Positions 32,481-42,127 are shown, counted from the stretch's first letter. The stretch is DNA of 64,000 bases from Caldilineaceae bacterium (GCA_020433455.1 JAGRCP010000019.1:31545-95544); one strand, 5' to 3'. Notes: a model not told the origin generated them from the sequence alone. Numbers and translations: made by a program.

Positions 32481-35400
32481 AAACCCGTCAAGCCGCCCGC
32501 GCATGGGCTTTTGGCCTGCTCCTGCTCCTGCCTGGGCTCTTCGGCCTGCTCCTGGCGACGCAAAACAGCGCAGCCCGCCCCCTGCGCCAGTCGGATGGCG
32601 AGTTGCCGCCGTCAACGACGCCCTACATCATCGGTTTTGACGACCCCAACAGTCCTTCAAACTGGAACACGCTGACGGGCGATTGGGCGCTCCGAAGTCA
32701 ACGCTACGTCCAGACTGACGCAAGCGCGGTCAATGCCGCGGCGCTTTATCGCCTGGGCATCAACGCCACGTACAGCGTCAATCTCGTGCTGGGCCGGGTT
32801 ACCGGCCGCTTTGGCGGCGTGGTCATCAATGCCGCGTCGGACAATTCGCTGGTCCTGGCCAATGTCGTGCGCTACGACGCGCAGGAAGGACGTGTGGAGG
32901 TTGGCTCCATTGACGGCGATGGTTCATTCCAGGTCATTGGGGCCGTTTCGGTTGCGACAAGCGACCCAGGCAACATGATCTTACGCGTGGAAGCAGGCGA
33001 GTCGTCTTTCAACGTATATTTTGAAGGAAATTTGCTGGGGACCTACGCCCTGACCAATCGCCCCGTCCCGGCCTACGTGGGCGTCTACACCAATCTGGGC
33101 AGCTTCAACTTCGCCGACGTAACGGTAGAAGTCGGCATTGATAACGCAACCGACATCGATCTGAACCCCCAGGCGGACCCCTATGCGTTCGCCTTTTCCA
33201 ATAGCGACGATTTAGCGGATTGGGCTCCGGGACGAGGCGTCTGGACATTCAGCGATCCGGGCTACGCCCAGACCACCCAGGATGAGGAAGACAACTTCAG
33301 CTTCTACGGCGGGCGCATCAACGGCAATTTTACGCTTGACGTCTCGCTGAGTCTGCTGGAAGGCAATATGGGCGGCGGCGTCCTGTTTAACGCGCCGACC
33401 CAAAGCGTATTGAGGAACGCCATGCTCCTGGCCTTTGATCCAGCGGCCGCAACAAACGGGGCCGCCGTTTACTGGGGCTATTTTGACGATGCGGAAGTCT
33501 TCCAGGAGCTGGGCAGGGCGGACGTAGACGCGCCCACCCAGTTGACGGACTTGCGCACGCTGACCGTCGCGCTTACCAACGATCAGTACACCCTCTCTGT
33601 GGATGGCGCACAGATTCAGGCGGATTTGCCCCTGCCCGAGGCGACAGGCCGCGTCGCCCAATCCTATTTCGGCTTTTATGCCACCGATTCCAGCGTTAAT
33701 TTCCTGGCCGCGAACGTCACCGTCACCAGCTCGGCGGACATCGATGCGACCGCAACCGCAGCCTTGACCGAGACGCCGAGCGCGGTCCCCACCGCGACGG
33801 CAACGGAAACGCCTCTGCCCGGCAGCCTCCTCCCTGCAAACACCTATACTTTTAACCTTACCAACATGAGTGACGAGGAACGGACAAGGTGGAGGACCCA
33901 CCGGGGGGATTGGGCGTTTGACGGAAACGGGCTGAATTCACGCTCGGCCGATTCTGATGCCATGATCTTTTATAATTTCAAAGTCTATGGCGATTATGAG
34001 ATAACGGCTGAATTTCTCTATGGCGGCGGAGAGGAGATCTCCGCTGATGTGGGGGCCGGCGTCATCTTCAACGCATCCAGTCAAAACATCAATGATTCAT
34101 TCATCGTCGCCTACAAGCGCGATCCCGACCAAAGCGCAGGCGACCAATCCAGGGGGATCAGCAACCTGGCATGGGGCTTCTTCAGCAGCGGCGTCTTCCG
34201 ACGGATTAGCCAATACGGCATCAGCAGCAGTCCGCAGCACTTAAACAAAAACGAAGTCAGCACGATCAAGATCAAGGTCGAGGGCGGAAAATTTTCGGTC
34301 TGGCTCAATGGAACCGCGATTGTCGATGGCAGCCCGTTCACCAGCACATACGGAGACAACACGCCTACCCCAACGCCGGAACCGCCTCCCGGCCGGGTTG
34401 ATGAAGCCTACATCGGCCTTTACTCCTCAAACGGAACCATCTACTTCAAAAACGTTACCGTTCAGGTGTTGACTTATGCCGAGCCCACGCCCACGCCCAC
34501 GCCGACCCTGCCGCCGACTCCCACCCGGGGGCCCACGCCCACGCCCTATCCCAGCGCCTTGCCCCAGACCGGCGGCGATCCCCTGCGCATCGGCTATTCG
34601 CCCGCGGGCAGCGGACAACAGGATTCCGTTAACAACTGGCTCGCGGTCCAGGGCGAATGGACGTACAACAACGGCTACATCATCCAGGGGACGGCGGCGG
34701 AAGAGTACTTTGCCGTCTACCGCTTTCCCTTGGGCAGGATTCCCGAGGGCGGAGACTACACATACTCCGTTACGGCCGCCTATCTGGACGGTGAAATGGG
34801 CGCGGGCATTTTCTTCAACAGCCCGGAGGAAAACAGCCTGGATCGCTCCTACATGGTGCGGTTTGTACCGGACTCGACTGTACCCCGGTTAGAGTGGGGA
34901 TACTACAGCGGCGGGGCCTTCCGCCTCGTCAACAGCCAGGTCGCTCCCCGGCCGAATGAGATTAAGAGCCATGCCTATCGCTTTACAATCAGCGTAACCA
35001 GCGAACAATATTCGCTCTGGATTGATGACGAACTAATTGTCGAAAATGAATTCCTGGAACCGGAGAGCCGTCATCTCCAACCCTATGTGGGGGTCTTCGC
35101 CTCTCAGGGCCGGGTTCGCTTCACCGATGCAGAGGTGATCATCACTGAAGAGAATCTGCCCACGGCCACGCCTACAAACACAACAAGGCCCGTCACCCAG
35201 ACCCCCACCCAGACGTCAACCGCTGAGCCGACCAGGACGCCGACGCCCACCTACACGGTCACGCCCGGCTCAGCGACGCCGACCAACACGGGGCCGCCGG
35301 CATCGCCGACCAATACCCAGACGCCCATCATCATTCCGCCCGGGGCAGCGCTGCCCACTGCTACCCAGACCATGATTATCGCCACGCCGCCGCCGCCCTC

Positions 35401-36019
35401 GCCCTCCATCCTCCAACTGACGGGGACCGCCGTGGCGGCCATGGCCACCAGCGAGGAAGAGATGCGGCTCATGCAGCAGGCGACCCTGACTGCCCAATTT
35501 TCCCTGGATCAGCAGACCGCCACAGCGCTGGCCGTCATGCAGCAGGCAACACCTACGCCCCAGTCGGTTGCGCAGGCCACCATGCCGCCGCCGTCCCCAA
35601 TGCTACCCGACGATACCGGCATAGCGCCGGGCGCGCCGAATAACGTCACGCCTGCCGCCACCGAAGAAGTGCGCATCCTGGTGGTGACCAATACGCCCAC
35701 TGCCACCCAGCGTCCGATCCCCGCGCCGACGCCCGCATCATCCGGCTCTTTTCTGGGCAACATGCTCAGATTCTCCACCCAGGCGGCATTATGGGTCTGG
35801 TTGGTAGCGGGCCTGCTGCTCTTCCTGCTCGTCGCGGGCATGGCGATAAGCGTGTTCCTGCTGCGCCGGGCAAATGACCCCTATGCCCTCTATGGAGAAG
35901 GCGAGGAAGAAGAACTGGAGCGGCTGGAGCAGATGGTCGCCTCTCCACCGCCCGTCGCGCCGCCGCCCGATGCCACCCCAGACGAGTTTGACGAAAATTG
36001 GCCATCTTCCCTGCCGTAA
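32477..36019 (+). CDS. Large surface protein with four LamG/DUF1080-like modules, stalk and C-terminal anchor
   Basis: The start at 32477 (ATGA overlap and a signal peptide FGLLLLLPGLFGLLLATQ) gives 1180 residues; the frame is open further upstream but without support. Four beta-sandwich modules at about 50-225, 233-440, 450-680 and 692-890 share the pattern GDW(x)nG-ng then GGGVLFN or GAGIFFN, WGYF/WGYY, VDGAQI-like and a closing YVGVY/YFGFY..FADVTV. This resembles LamG/3-keto-disaccharide-hydrolase-like carbohydrate-binding folds. A T/P-rich stalk (about 893-1095), one membrane helix (WVWLVAGLLLFLLVAGMAISVFLL) and an acidic cytoplasmic tail follow. Likely a cell-surface adhesin or glycan binder. 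Confidence 0.8.
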   Translation: MKTRQAARAWAFGLLLLLPGLFGLLLATQNSAARPLRQSDGELPPSTTPYIIGFDDPNSPSNWNTLTGDWALRSQRYVQTDASAVNAAALYRLGINATYSVNLVLGRVTGRFGGVVINAASDNSLVLANVVRYDAQEGRVEVGSIDGDGSFQVIGAVSVATSDPGNMILRVEAGESSFNVYFEGNLLGTYALTNRPVPAYVGVYTNLGSFNFADVTVEVGIDNATDIDLNPQADPYAFAFSNSDDLADWAPGRGVWTFSDPGYAQTTQDEEDNFSFYGGRINGNFTLDVSLSLLEGNMGGGVLFNAPTQSVLRNAMLLAFDPAAATNGAAVYWGYFDDAEVFQELGRADVDAPTQLTDLRTLTVALTNDQYTLSVDGAQIQADLPLPEATGRVAQSYFGFYATDSSVNFLAANVTVTSSADIDATATAALTETPSAVPTATATETPLPGSLLPANTYTFNLTNMSDEERTRWRTHRGDWAFDGNGLNSRSADSDAMIFYNFKVYGDYEITAEFLYGGGEEISADVGAGVIFNASSQNINDSFIVAYKRDPDQSAGDQSRGISNLAWGFFSSGVFRRISQYGISSSPQHLNKNEVSTIKIKVEGGKFSVWLNGTAIVDGSPFTSTYGDNTPTPTPEPPPGRVDEAYIGLYSSNGTIYFKNVTVQVLTYAEPTPTPTPTLPPTPTRGPTPTPYPSALPQTGGDPLRIGYSPAGSGQQDSVNNWLAVQGEWTYNNGYIIQGTAAEEYFAVYRFPLGRIPEGGDYTYSVTAAYLDGEMGAGIFFNSPEENSLDRSYMVRFVPDSTVPRLEWGYYSGGAFRLVNSQVAPRPNEIKSHAYRFTISVTSEQYSLWIDDELIVENEFLEPESRHLQPYVGVFASQGRVRFTDAEVIITEENLPTATPTNTTRPVTQTPTQTSTAEPTRTPTPTYTVTPGSATPTNTGPPASPTNTQTPIIIPPGAALPTATQTMIIATPPPPSPSILQLTGTAVAAMATSEEEMRLMQQATLTAQFSLDQQTATALAVMQQATPTPQSVAQATMPPPSPMLPDDTGIAPGAPNNVTPAATEEVRILVVTNTPTATQRPIPAPTPASSGSFLGNMLRFSTQAALWVWLVAGLLLFLLVAGMAISVFLLRRANDPYALYGEGEEEELERLEQMVASPPPVAPPPDATPDEFDENWPSSLP

Positions 36020-37551
36020 AAAAAATTCTCCCCACGCAACGCCTGCTCGTACTCTCCGTCACGCTGGCGGGATTCGGCTGGCGCGTCCAGGGTCTGGGCA
36101 ACCAGAGCCTCTGGCGCGACGAAGTGGATGCCGTCTACTTTGCGCTGCGCAATCTGAGCGAAACATTGCTCATGGCCGTACAGCCGGGCCAGAACGGCGT
36201 CCTCTACTTTCTGATGCTGCGCCCTTGGTTGCGCATGGTCGGCAGCAGTGAATTCGCCTTGCGCTTCCCATCGGTCCTCTTCGGCGCGCTGGCCATTCCC
36301 CTCATCTGGCAGGTGACGCGGCGGCTTATCCCCGGGCAGAAGCTCCCGCCCATCACGGCAGCGCTCTTCCTCATGCTCAACCCCTATCACCTCTGGTACA
36401 GTCAGGAGGGCAAGATGTACGCCATCATCACCGCGCTGGCCCTGCTGGCCGCCTGGTGCTGGCTCCAGGGCATGGAGAAAGGCGGATGGCGACCCTGGAC
36501 CGGCTACTGGATCACGGTTACGCTGGCCATGTACACCCACCTGCTCATGATCCTGATCATTCCCCTGCATCTGTTCTGGTTCGTCATTGCCTGGCCCCGG
36601 AGCAAGCGCCATTGGCGGGGCTACGGCCTGGCCCTGGCCGGGTTGACCCTGCCCTATCTGCCTATGGTCGTCTGGCAGTGGGACATGCTTGTCCAACCGG
36701 TGCAGCAGACGGGATTCTCATTTACGCCGCTTACAACCATGCTCGAACGGTTATTGGAGGGCTTTACCCGAGGCTTTGCGCCCGTGGAGGAAGGGCTCTG
36801 GCTTGCGCCCATCTATTTTCTGGGTCTGGCCGGACTGCTCTTCGGCTGGCTGGAAATGGAACAGGGGGAAGAGGATGATCCGGCGCGCCTGGGGCCGATA
36901 CGCCGTTATCTGCTAATCGTCGTCTGGCTGCTTGCGCCCATCGCCTTCATCTACGCCATGAGCCTGCGCGAACCCATCTTTACCGCACGCTACCTCATCT
37001 GGATTCTCCCGGCCGCCGTCATGCTCATGGCGCTGGGGCTCCAGTTGGTCTGGAAGAACGGCGGACTGTTGCGCCGTCCCTTGACGATTCTGCTCTTACT
37101 CTATGTTGTGGGCTTTTGGGGCGCCATGGGCCTGCGACAGAAGGACGAAACGCTCAAGTACGATCTGCGGGGCGCGGTGACGAGCGTGGCCGGGCAGCGC
37201 GATCCCGCCGATGAGCTGCTGATTCTCCAAATTCCCTACATGGAATATGCCTATCGCTACTACAGCAGCGATCAGGGACCGGACCCCTTTGCCGGCAGCG
37301 ATGCCCGATTGGGATGGTGGGCCAAAGGACTCTGGACCAACTATGACGCCCCCGATGAGGAAAAACGCGTGGCCGCGGACGCGGAAATGCGCCGCATCAC
37401 CGCGGGGGCGGGAACCATATGGGTGCTGAGCAGCGAAGTAGAAATGTGGGACCAGCGCCATCTCATGAATGAGTGGCTGGAACAGAATGCCGACATGACG
37501 GAACAACAGGCGTTTCATGGTGCGGAAGTGCGCCGTTATGAGCTAAAATAG
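35998..37551 (+). CDS. GT39/PMT-type membrane glycosyltransferase
   Basis: A 517-residue polytopic protein with about eleven helices, related to the ArnT/PMT family that moves sugars from polyprenyl phosphate carriers. The first extracytoplasmic loop has LWRDEVDAVYFAL near residue 38 with the catalytic-type Asp-Glu pair, and NPYHLWYSQEGKMY near 128 is typical. It starts at TTG 35998, overlapping the surface-protein gene by 22 bases, which suggests coupling. It may glycosylate the adjacent T/P-rich stalk protein; this is inference from position and from the O-mannosylation role of PMT relatives. Confidence 0.82.
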   Translation: MAIFPAVKKILPTQRLLVLSVTLAGFGWRVQGLGNQSLWRDEVDAVYFALRNLSETLLMAVQPGQNGVLYFLMLRPWLRMVGSSEFALRFPSVLFGALAIPLIWQVTRRLIPGQKLPPITAALFLMLNPYHLWYSQEGKMYAIITALALLAAWCWLQGMEKGGWRPWTGYWITVTLAMYTHLLMILIIPLHLFWFVIAWPRSKRHWRGYGLALAGLTLPYLPMVVWQWDMLVQPVQQTGFSFTPLTTMLERLLEGFTRGFAPVEEGLWLAPIYFLGLAGLLFGWLEMEQGEEDDPARLGPIRRYLLIVVWLLAPIAFIYAMSLREPIFTARYLIWILPAAVMLMALGLQLVWKNGGLLRRPLTILLLLYVVGFWGAMGLRQKDETLKYDLRGAVTSVAGQRDPADELLILQIPYMEYAYRYYSSDQGPDPFAGSDARLGWWAKGLWTNYDAPDEEKRVAADAEMRRITAGAGTIWVLSSEVEMWDQRHLMNEWLEQNADMTEQQAFHGAEVRRYELK

Positions 37552-37600
37552 AGCAGGCGGCGTTGCGTCAAATTATGCCAACCTCAAGGAGTAAATCAAC

Positions 37601-38506
37601 ATGGCGATGGACACCTATCAACCCTATGCCGACAAAAAAATTCTGTGGGAGCATGCACCCACTCCCCGCCGCGTCGGGCTGGTGCTCAGCGGGGGCGCGA
37701 TTCGCGGCGTCGCCCACGTGGGCGTGCTGGAGGTGCTGGAGGAGCACAATATTCCCATCCACAGAATCGTGGGCGTCAGTGCGGGCGCCATTGTGGGTGG
37801 GCTCTATGCTGCGGGCGTAACGCCTGCGCAGATGCGCAATACGGTAGGTGACATGAGTTGGTCAACAGTCACCTCCATCGAACGACCGACCTTGCACTGG
37901 CCAGGTCGGCGTATCTCCCCCATAGATCCGCCCAAGGGCGTCTTTCGCATGGACAAACTGATCGAGTTTATCCATACGATTACCGACGGTCCTGTGGATT
38001 TCAGCCAATTAAAAATCCCCTTTGCGGCGGTCGCGAGCGACGTCAGCCGGGATGAGCTGATTGTCCTCAACGACGGCGACATAGCCGAAGCCATCCGCAT
38101 CAGCAGCAGCGTGCCGGGCATCTTCTCGCCCGAGTATCGGGACGGACGGCTGCTGGTAGACGGCGGAGCCGTCAATAATATGCCTACCCAAATCGCCCGC
38201 CAGATGGGCGCTGATTACATCATTGCCGTGGATCTGCTGCCGCCGGAAGGCACGGACTTTACCGAGCCCCAAAACATGATGGACCTGATGCTCACTTCTC
38301 TCTACTCTCTCGTGCGCGGCAATCAGGGCGGGAACTCGGCCAACGTGATGATTCGTCCCGAAATCGCCCACATTAGCATGGCCGATTTCAGTCGCCGGGA
38401 TGAACTGCTGGAGGCGGGACGAACCGCGGCCGAAACCGCTATTCCCGAAATTCTGGCCGATTTGAGAATGGACGCGGGACCGGAACAACCATCACCGAAA
38501 GGATAG
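37601..38506 (+). CDS. Patatin-like phospholipase
   Basis: A 301-residue serine lipase/acyl hydrolase of the patatin/RssA type. The glycine-rich oxyanion loop is LVLSGGAIRGVAHVGVL near residue 28, the nucleophile elbow GVSAGAIVGG near 59 (catalytic Ser), and the dyad Asp is in LLVDGGAVNNMP near 186. No signal peptide, so it acts in the cytoplasm, probably on lysophospholipids or acyl esters. A good ribosome site (AAGGAG, about ten bases ahead) leads the ATG. It sits 49 bases after the glycosyltransferase and 7 before the DUF423 gene. Confidence 0.93.
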   Translation: MAMDTYQPYADKKILWEHAPTPRRVGLVLSGGAIRGVAHVGVLEVLEEHNIPIHRIVGVSAGAIVGGLYAAGVTPAQMRNTVGDMSWSTVTSIERPTLHWPGRRISPIDPPKGVFRMDKLIEFIHTITDGPVDFSQLKIPFAAVASDVSRDELIVLNDGDIAEAIRISSSVPGIFSPEYRDGRLLVDGGAVNNMPTQIARQMGADYIIAVDLLPPEGTDFTEPQNMMDLMLTSLYSLVRGNQGGNSANVMIRPEIAHISMADFSRRDELLEAGRTAAETAIPEILADLRMDAGPEQPSPKG

Positions 38507-38513
38507 ATAATTT

Positions 38514-38885
38514 ATGGAGCGGTTATTTTTTGCGCTGGCGGCAATTTTCGGCGCGCTGGCCGTCGGATTAGGCGCCTTTGGAGCCCATGCGCTGGAGGGG
38601 CGGGTGGCGGCCAATTTGCTCTCCACCTACGAAACGAGCGTGCGCTACCACTTCTACCACGTGATCGCACTGTTGGCCGTGGCTTTCGCCATCAGCCGTT
38701 GGCCGGGAAGCGGGCTGCCCGTTACCGCGGGTTGGCTCTTTGTGGCCGGCATCGTCATTTTCTCCGGCAGCCTCTATCTGCTTACCTTCACGGGCCAGCG
38801 CTGGTTGGGCGCGATTACGCCCATCGGCGGCGTAGCCTTCATCGTCGGTTGGGTGCTGTTGGCCGTCACGGCCTGGCGAGCCTAA
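38514..38885 (+). CDS. DUF423 membrane protein
   Basis: A 123-residue four-helix inner-membrane protein of the DUF423 family (YwdK/YgdD-like), function unknown. Marks are the opening [43 protein letters not shown] near residue 42 and [22 protein letters not shown] near 84, all in the usual order and length. It starts seven bases after the patatin gene, and the glucokinase gene follows 18 bases later, so all three are likely in one transcript. Confidence 0.93.
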   Translation: MERLFFALAAIFGALAVGLGAFGAHALEGRVAANLLSTYETSVRYHFYHVIALLAVAFAISRWPGSGLPVTAGWLFVAGIVIFSGSLYLLTFTGQRWLGAITPIGGVAFIVGWVLLAVTAWRA

Positions 38886-38903
38886 GCCGGAAAGGAGCGA
38901 ACC

Positions 38904-39899
38904 ATGATTCTTGCCGGCGATATCGGTGGCACCAAAACCCTCATCGGCCTCTATGAACGCACAGAAAGCATCAAGCAACCGCTGCGTCAGGCTTCCTACC
39001 CCAGCCAGCGCTATTCCAGCCTGGAGGATATCATCGCCGAGTTTCTGGCCGAGGGCGATGAGGCGCCCCATGCCGCCAGCTTTGCGGTGGCCGGCCCTGT
39101 GGTGCGCGGTCGCTCGGAGATCACCAATCTTCCCTGGATCATCGCGGCCGACACCATCTCCGAGACCTTCAAGATTCCCCAGGTGCACCTCATGAACGAC
39201 GTGGAGGCGACGGCAGCGGCCGTGCCCGCACTGGACGAACATGACGTGGCGGTCCTGCGTGAGGATGTCCGGGATCCTACGGGCGCCATCGGCATCATCG
39301 CGCCGGGCACGGGACTGGGCGAGTCTTTCCTGACGTGGAACGGCACGCGCTACCAGGCCTATCCCAGCGAGGGAGGACACGCGTCCTTTGCGCCCAGTTC
39401 GCCCATTGAGGTGGATATGCTGGCCTACCTCTATCCCCGCTACGGCCACTTAAGCTTTGAGCGGGTCTGCTCCGGGTCTGCGATTGCCGGCCTGTACGAG
39501 TTCCTGCGCCTGCGCGGCGACTATGAAGAAGAAGAGTGGCTGCGCAGGGAGTTGGCCGAGGTGGATGATCCCAATCCGGTGATCGTTGGCGCGGCGCTGG
39601 AGAAGCGCTCGAACCTGTGCGTAGCCACGCTGGACCTCTTCGTGCGCATTCTGGCAGGGGAGATGGGCAACATGGCCCTGAAGGTGCTGGCCACGGGCGG
39701 CATCTATCTGGGCGGCGGCATTCCGCCCCGCATTCTGCCCCGCTTGCAGCAGCCCGATTTCCTGGCCGCCATGAGCCAGAAAGGGCGCTTCAACAGCTTC
39801 CTCAACAAGATTCCCGTCTACGTCATCGTGGACCGGGAAGTCAACCTCCACGGCGCGGCCTATGACGGGTTTATGCAGTTGGAGTATGGGATACCGTGA
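38904..39899 (+). CDS. glk: Glucokinase
   Basis: Phosphorylates glucose to glucose-6-phosphate with ATP. The 331-residue protein belongs to the Glk (not ROK) family: phosphate loop GDIGGTKTLIGLY at the start, AGPVVRGRSEITNLPW near residue 63, MNDVEATAAAVPAL near 97 (catalytic Asp), the second nucleotide motif IIAPGTGLGESFL near 131 and the glucose-contacting SEGGHASFAP near 156. The end NLHGAAYDGFMQL is normal. The ribosome site AAAGGAG is strong. Its stop codon lies inside the first unit of a heptad array. Confidence 0.95.
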   Translation: MILAGDIGGTKTLIGLYERTESIKQPLRQASYPSQRYSSLEDIIAEFLAEGDEAPHAASFAVAGPVVRGRSEITNLPWIIAADTISETFKIPQVHLMNDVEATAAAVPALDEHDVAVLREDVRDPTGAIGIIAPGTGLGESFLTWNGTRYQAYPSEGGHASFAPSSPIEVDMLAYLYPRYGHLSFERVCSGSAIAGLYEFLRLRGDYEEEEWLRRELAEVDDPNPVIVGAALEKRSNLCVATLDLFVRILAGEMGNMALKVLATGGIYLGGGIPPRILPRLQQPDFLAAMSQKGRFNSFLNKIPVYVIVDREVNLHGAAYDGFMQLEYGIP

Positions 39900-39962
39900 G
39901 AGAAATGAGGAATGAGCCGACCAGCAGGCACAGCATTTCTTATTTCTCATTCCTCAATCCGT
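39896..39962. terminator. Inverted pair of heptad arrays between glk and the recombinase gene
   Basis: The left arm is GTGAGAG, AAATGAG, GAATGAG (39896-39916). The right arm is ATTTCTT, ATTTCTC, ATTCCTC, AATCCGT (39935-39962). The arms can pair (AATGAGGAATGAG with CTCATTCCTCA-type). Position between two convergent stop codons, one of them inside the array, suggests a two-way terminator. Confidence 0.65.
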
Positions 39963-39965
39963 CCC

Positions 39966-40934
39966 TCATCGCCCGGCGAGCTGGAAAATCTTCTCCCGGG
40001 TTTCGCGCCAGGAAATTTTGCTCAGGCCCATTTTCTGGCGCAGACGCTCTTCGGGCGTGCCCGTGCGGTAATCGCGCACCGCGGATGTCCAGCGCAGGGT
40101 CTCGAACCCTACCTGCACGTGCTTCACGCCTGCTTCGCCGCCGACTTCGTCCAGGATATATTCCAGATTGCGGGGCGTACACTCAAAGAGGTGATTTTCG
40201 GGCTTATATTGCTCCAGATATTGGGCCAGGGCAGGAGCTATGCTGGGGGTGAGGGAGATGGTGCGGTTCTTATGCGCGTGGCGCTCATCGGGATAACGAA
40301 TGCTCACCATGGGCGACTGGGGGTTGGAGACATCGATATCGGTCACGAGGAGGCGGGCGCATTCGGCTTTCTTCATGCCCGTTTGCAGCAGCAGGTTGAC
40401 CAGTAGGTAGGGACGCGCATCACTGTTTTTATGATTCAGCAGGCGGCCCTGCACCACTCGCCCCAACCTGGCGATATCATCCTCACGCAGGATGGTGGGC
40501 AGAGGCGGCTTGGCCGTCTGCTGCACCACGGGCTCGGCCGGATCCGTGCCCAGAACGCCGATGCCGTGAATCCAGCCGAAGAAGACTTTGAGCGTGGTGA
40601 TGCGCCGCGCCAGGGTCTTGGCGCTGCACGGCTTGCCCCGCTCATGTTGCAGCCAGTGGAGATAGCCCTCCAGATCTTCGGTGCGAATGCGCAGCAGAGG
40701 CGTATCCGGGCCTAAATATTCCGTGGTGATCTTGAGGTCGTTCCGAAAGGCCTTGATGGTATTTTCGCTAAAGCCCTTGCGCACCATATACTCATCAAAG
40801 GCCTCTACCGCGGCGGCCAGCGTGCTGTCGGCCCGCAAAGGCGGCGCCAAAGCAAGATCGTGCTCTGTACTTGTATTTTCCTTGCCTGTATTTTCTGCGG
40901 CCGGTTCAGCCGCCTGATTGACGAGTTCAGCCAT
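39966..40934 (-). CDS. Tyrosine-recombinase-like protein lacking catalytic residues
   Basis: A 322-residue protein with a SAM-like core-binding domain (AFDEYMVRKGFSENTIKAFRNDL, residues about 44-66) and a C-terminal XerC/D-like domain. The active-site set is eroded: box I Arg is Lys (TGMKKAECARLL, near 205), the HxLRH box reads FETLRWTSAVRDY (near 282), the LGH histidine is Leu, and the nucleophile region reads SKISWRETREKI with no Tyr. The beta-strand Lys (HKNRTISL) remains. It probably binds DNA without strand exchange. No att sites or phage genes are nearby. Confidence 0.8.
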   Translation of the reverse strand: MAELVNQAAEPAAENTGKENTSTEHDLALAPPLRADSTLAAAVEAFDEYMVRKGFSENTIKAFRNDLKITTEYLGPDTPLLRIRTEDLEGYLHWLQHERGKPCSAKTLARRITTLKVFFGWIHGIGVLGTDPAEPVVQQTAKPPLPTILREDDIARLGRVVQGRLLNHKNSDARPYLLVNLLLQTGMKKAECARLLVTDIDVSNPQSPMVSIRYPDERHAHKNRTISLTPSIAPALAQYLEQYKPENHLFECTPRNLEYILDEVGGEAGVKHVQVGFETLRWTSAVRDYRTGTPEERLRQKMGLSKISWRETREKIFQLAGR

Positions 40935-41064
40935 GGCGTTGGCGCTCCTGTACGTGTGATCTATGCGAAACGTGATGCGATCAGTATACGAAGGCGCAGA
41001 TCAACTGTCAAACCGGCAATGAGACCGGTAAGCAGGCAAGCGTGCCACCCACCAAGCAAATAAA

Positions 41065-41103
41065 GCTCTCGGGACTTTTGCGGGGTCAAGCCGCCGAATC
41101 AAT
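41065..41103. repeat. Partial copy of the 18.9-kb palindromic element
   Basis: GCTCTCGGGACTTTTGCGG and GGGTCAAGCCGCCGAATCAAT match the leading part of the element at 18906-18944 (one-base differences such as AAACC for AAGCC). The palindrome partner ATTCGGCGG is missing here, so this copy is half-deleted. It lies between the recombinase gene and a methyltransferase gene. Confidence 0.55.
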
Positions 41104-41156
41104 ATCGACCTGAGCGTACTGCACGGACACGTAATACGGCGGACCATATGACCTTT

Positions 41157-41198
41157 CTGATTCCTGATTTCTGATCCCTGATTTCTAATTCCCTTAAC
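41157..41198. repeat. 7-nt-phased array abutting a start codon
   Basis: Six heptads in phase: CTGATTC, CTGATTT, CTGATCC, CTGATTT, CTAATTC, CCTTAAC. The array ends two bases before the ATG at 41201 and leaves no purine-rich ribosome site. Confidence 0.75.
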
Positions 41199-41200
41199 CC

Positions 41201-41998
41201 ATGCTCATCTCCACACCCTGCACCCAGGCCCAACTCGAATCGCCTTCTTTCCGCGCGTGGGCCGCGGCCCTGGGCGAACGGCCCGGTCATCTTCACCGCA
41301 AGATATGGGAGTGGTGCTTCATCGCCCAGGCGCTGGAAGAGCGGGGCATGTTGGAGCCGGGACGCAGCGGGCTGGGCTTGGCCGTGGGCCGAGAACCGCT
41401 GGTCGCCGCCTTTGCGGCACGCGGCTGCACCATTTTGGCCACGGACCTGGCCACTGAAGAAGCGGCCCGGGGCGGCTGGGTAGAGACCAACCAGCACGCG
41501 GCAACGCCGGAGCGCCTCAACGATCGGGGGCTCTGCCCCGACGATCGCTTTCGCCAAAACGTTGACTTTCGCTTCGCCGACATGCGCGCCCTCCCCCCGG
41601 ATCTGGGTCGCTTCGACTTCGTCTGGTCCTCGTGCGCGCTGGAGCATCTAGGCTCCCTGCGCGCCGGGCTGGATTTTGTGCGCGCGTCCCTGGCTCTGCT
41701 CAAGCCCGGCGGCGTGGCCGTTCATACCACGGAATACAACCTCTCCTCCAACCTCTTCACCCGCATTCGGGGCGACGCGGTCATCTATCGCCGCCGGGAC
41801 CTGGAGCGCCTGGCCCGTCAACTGCGCGGGCAGGGCTATGCGCTCACCCTCGCCTTTGATCCGGGCGACGGTCCCGGTGACCAGGCCGTGGATCGCCCGC
41901 CCTACACCCACGATCCCCACCTCAAGCTGCAACTGGGCCGCTACGTCGCTACGTCGTATGGGCTGATCGTGGAGAAGAGAGAAGCCGAACCCGCTTGA
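41201..41998 (+). CDS. Class I SAM-dependent methyltransferase
   Basis: A 265-residue protein whose glycine motif is GLGLAVGREPLVAAFAARGC near residue 53, with DL of ATDLATEE as the ribose-binding acid, then FRFADMRALP near 122, FDFVWSSCALEHLGS near 136 and LKPGGVAVHTTEYN near 166. This GxGxxREP variant is common in methyltransferases of glycan clusters, but the acceptor here is unknown. A heptad array ends two bases before the ATG, with no Shine-Dalgarno sequence, so initiation may be leaderless or weak. The integrase gene upstream is divergent. Confidence 0.85.
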   Translation: MLISTPCTQAQLESPSFRAWAAALGERPGHLHRKIWEWCFIAQALEERGMLEPGRSGLGLAVGREPLVAAFAARGCTILATDLATEEAARGGWVETNQHAATPERLNDRGLCPDDRFRQNVDFRFADMRALPPDLGRFDFVWSSCALEHLGSLRAGLDFVRASLALLKPGGVAVHTTEYNLSSNLFTRIRGDAVIYRRRDLERLARQLRGQGYALTLAFDPGDGPGDQAVDRPPYTHDPHLKLQLGRYVATSYGLIVEKREAEPA

Positions 41999-42127
41999 GG
42001 GACAATGCTCACGGTTAAACGCGCAATCGAAGGCAGGCGCGAGAGTAGCAGATGCGGTTTGGAGTCGCACTATCCCTAGGAACCTAATCGTGAGGGAAAG
42101 TAAACACTGGGCGTTATAGTTATAGTC

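Noticed and set aside
39966..40934. Integrated phage or genomic island at the recombinase gene
   Set aside because: No att repeats, tRNA, phage or conjugation genes nearby, and the recombinase lacks catalytic residues.
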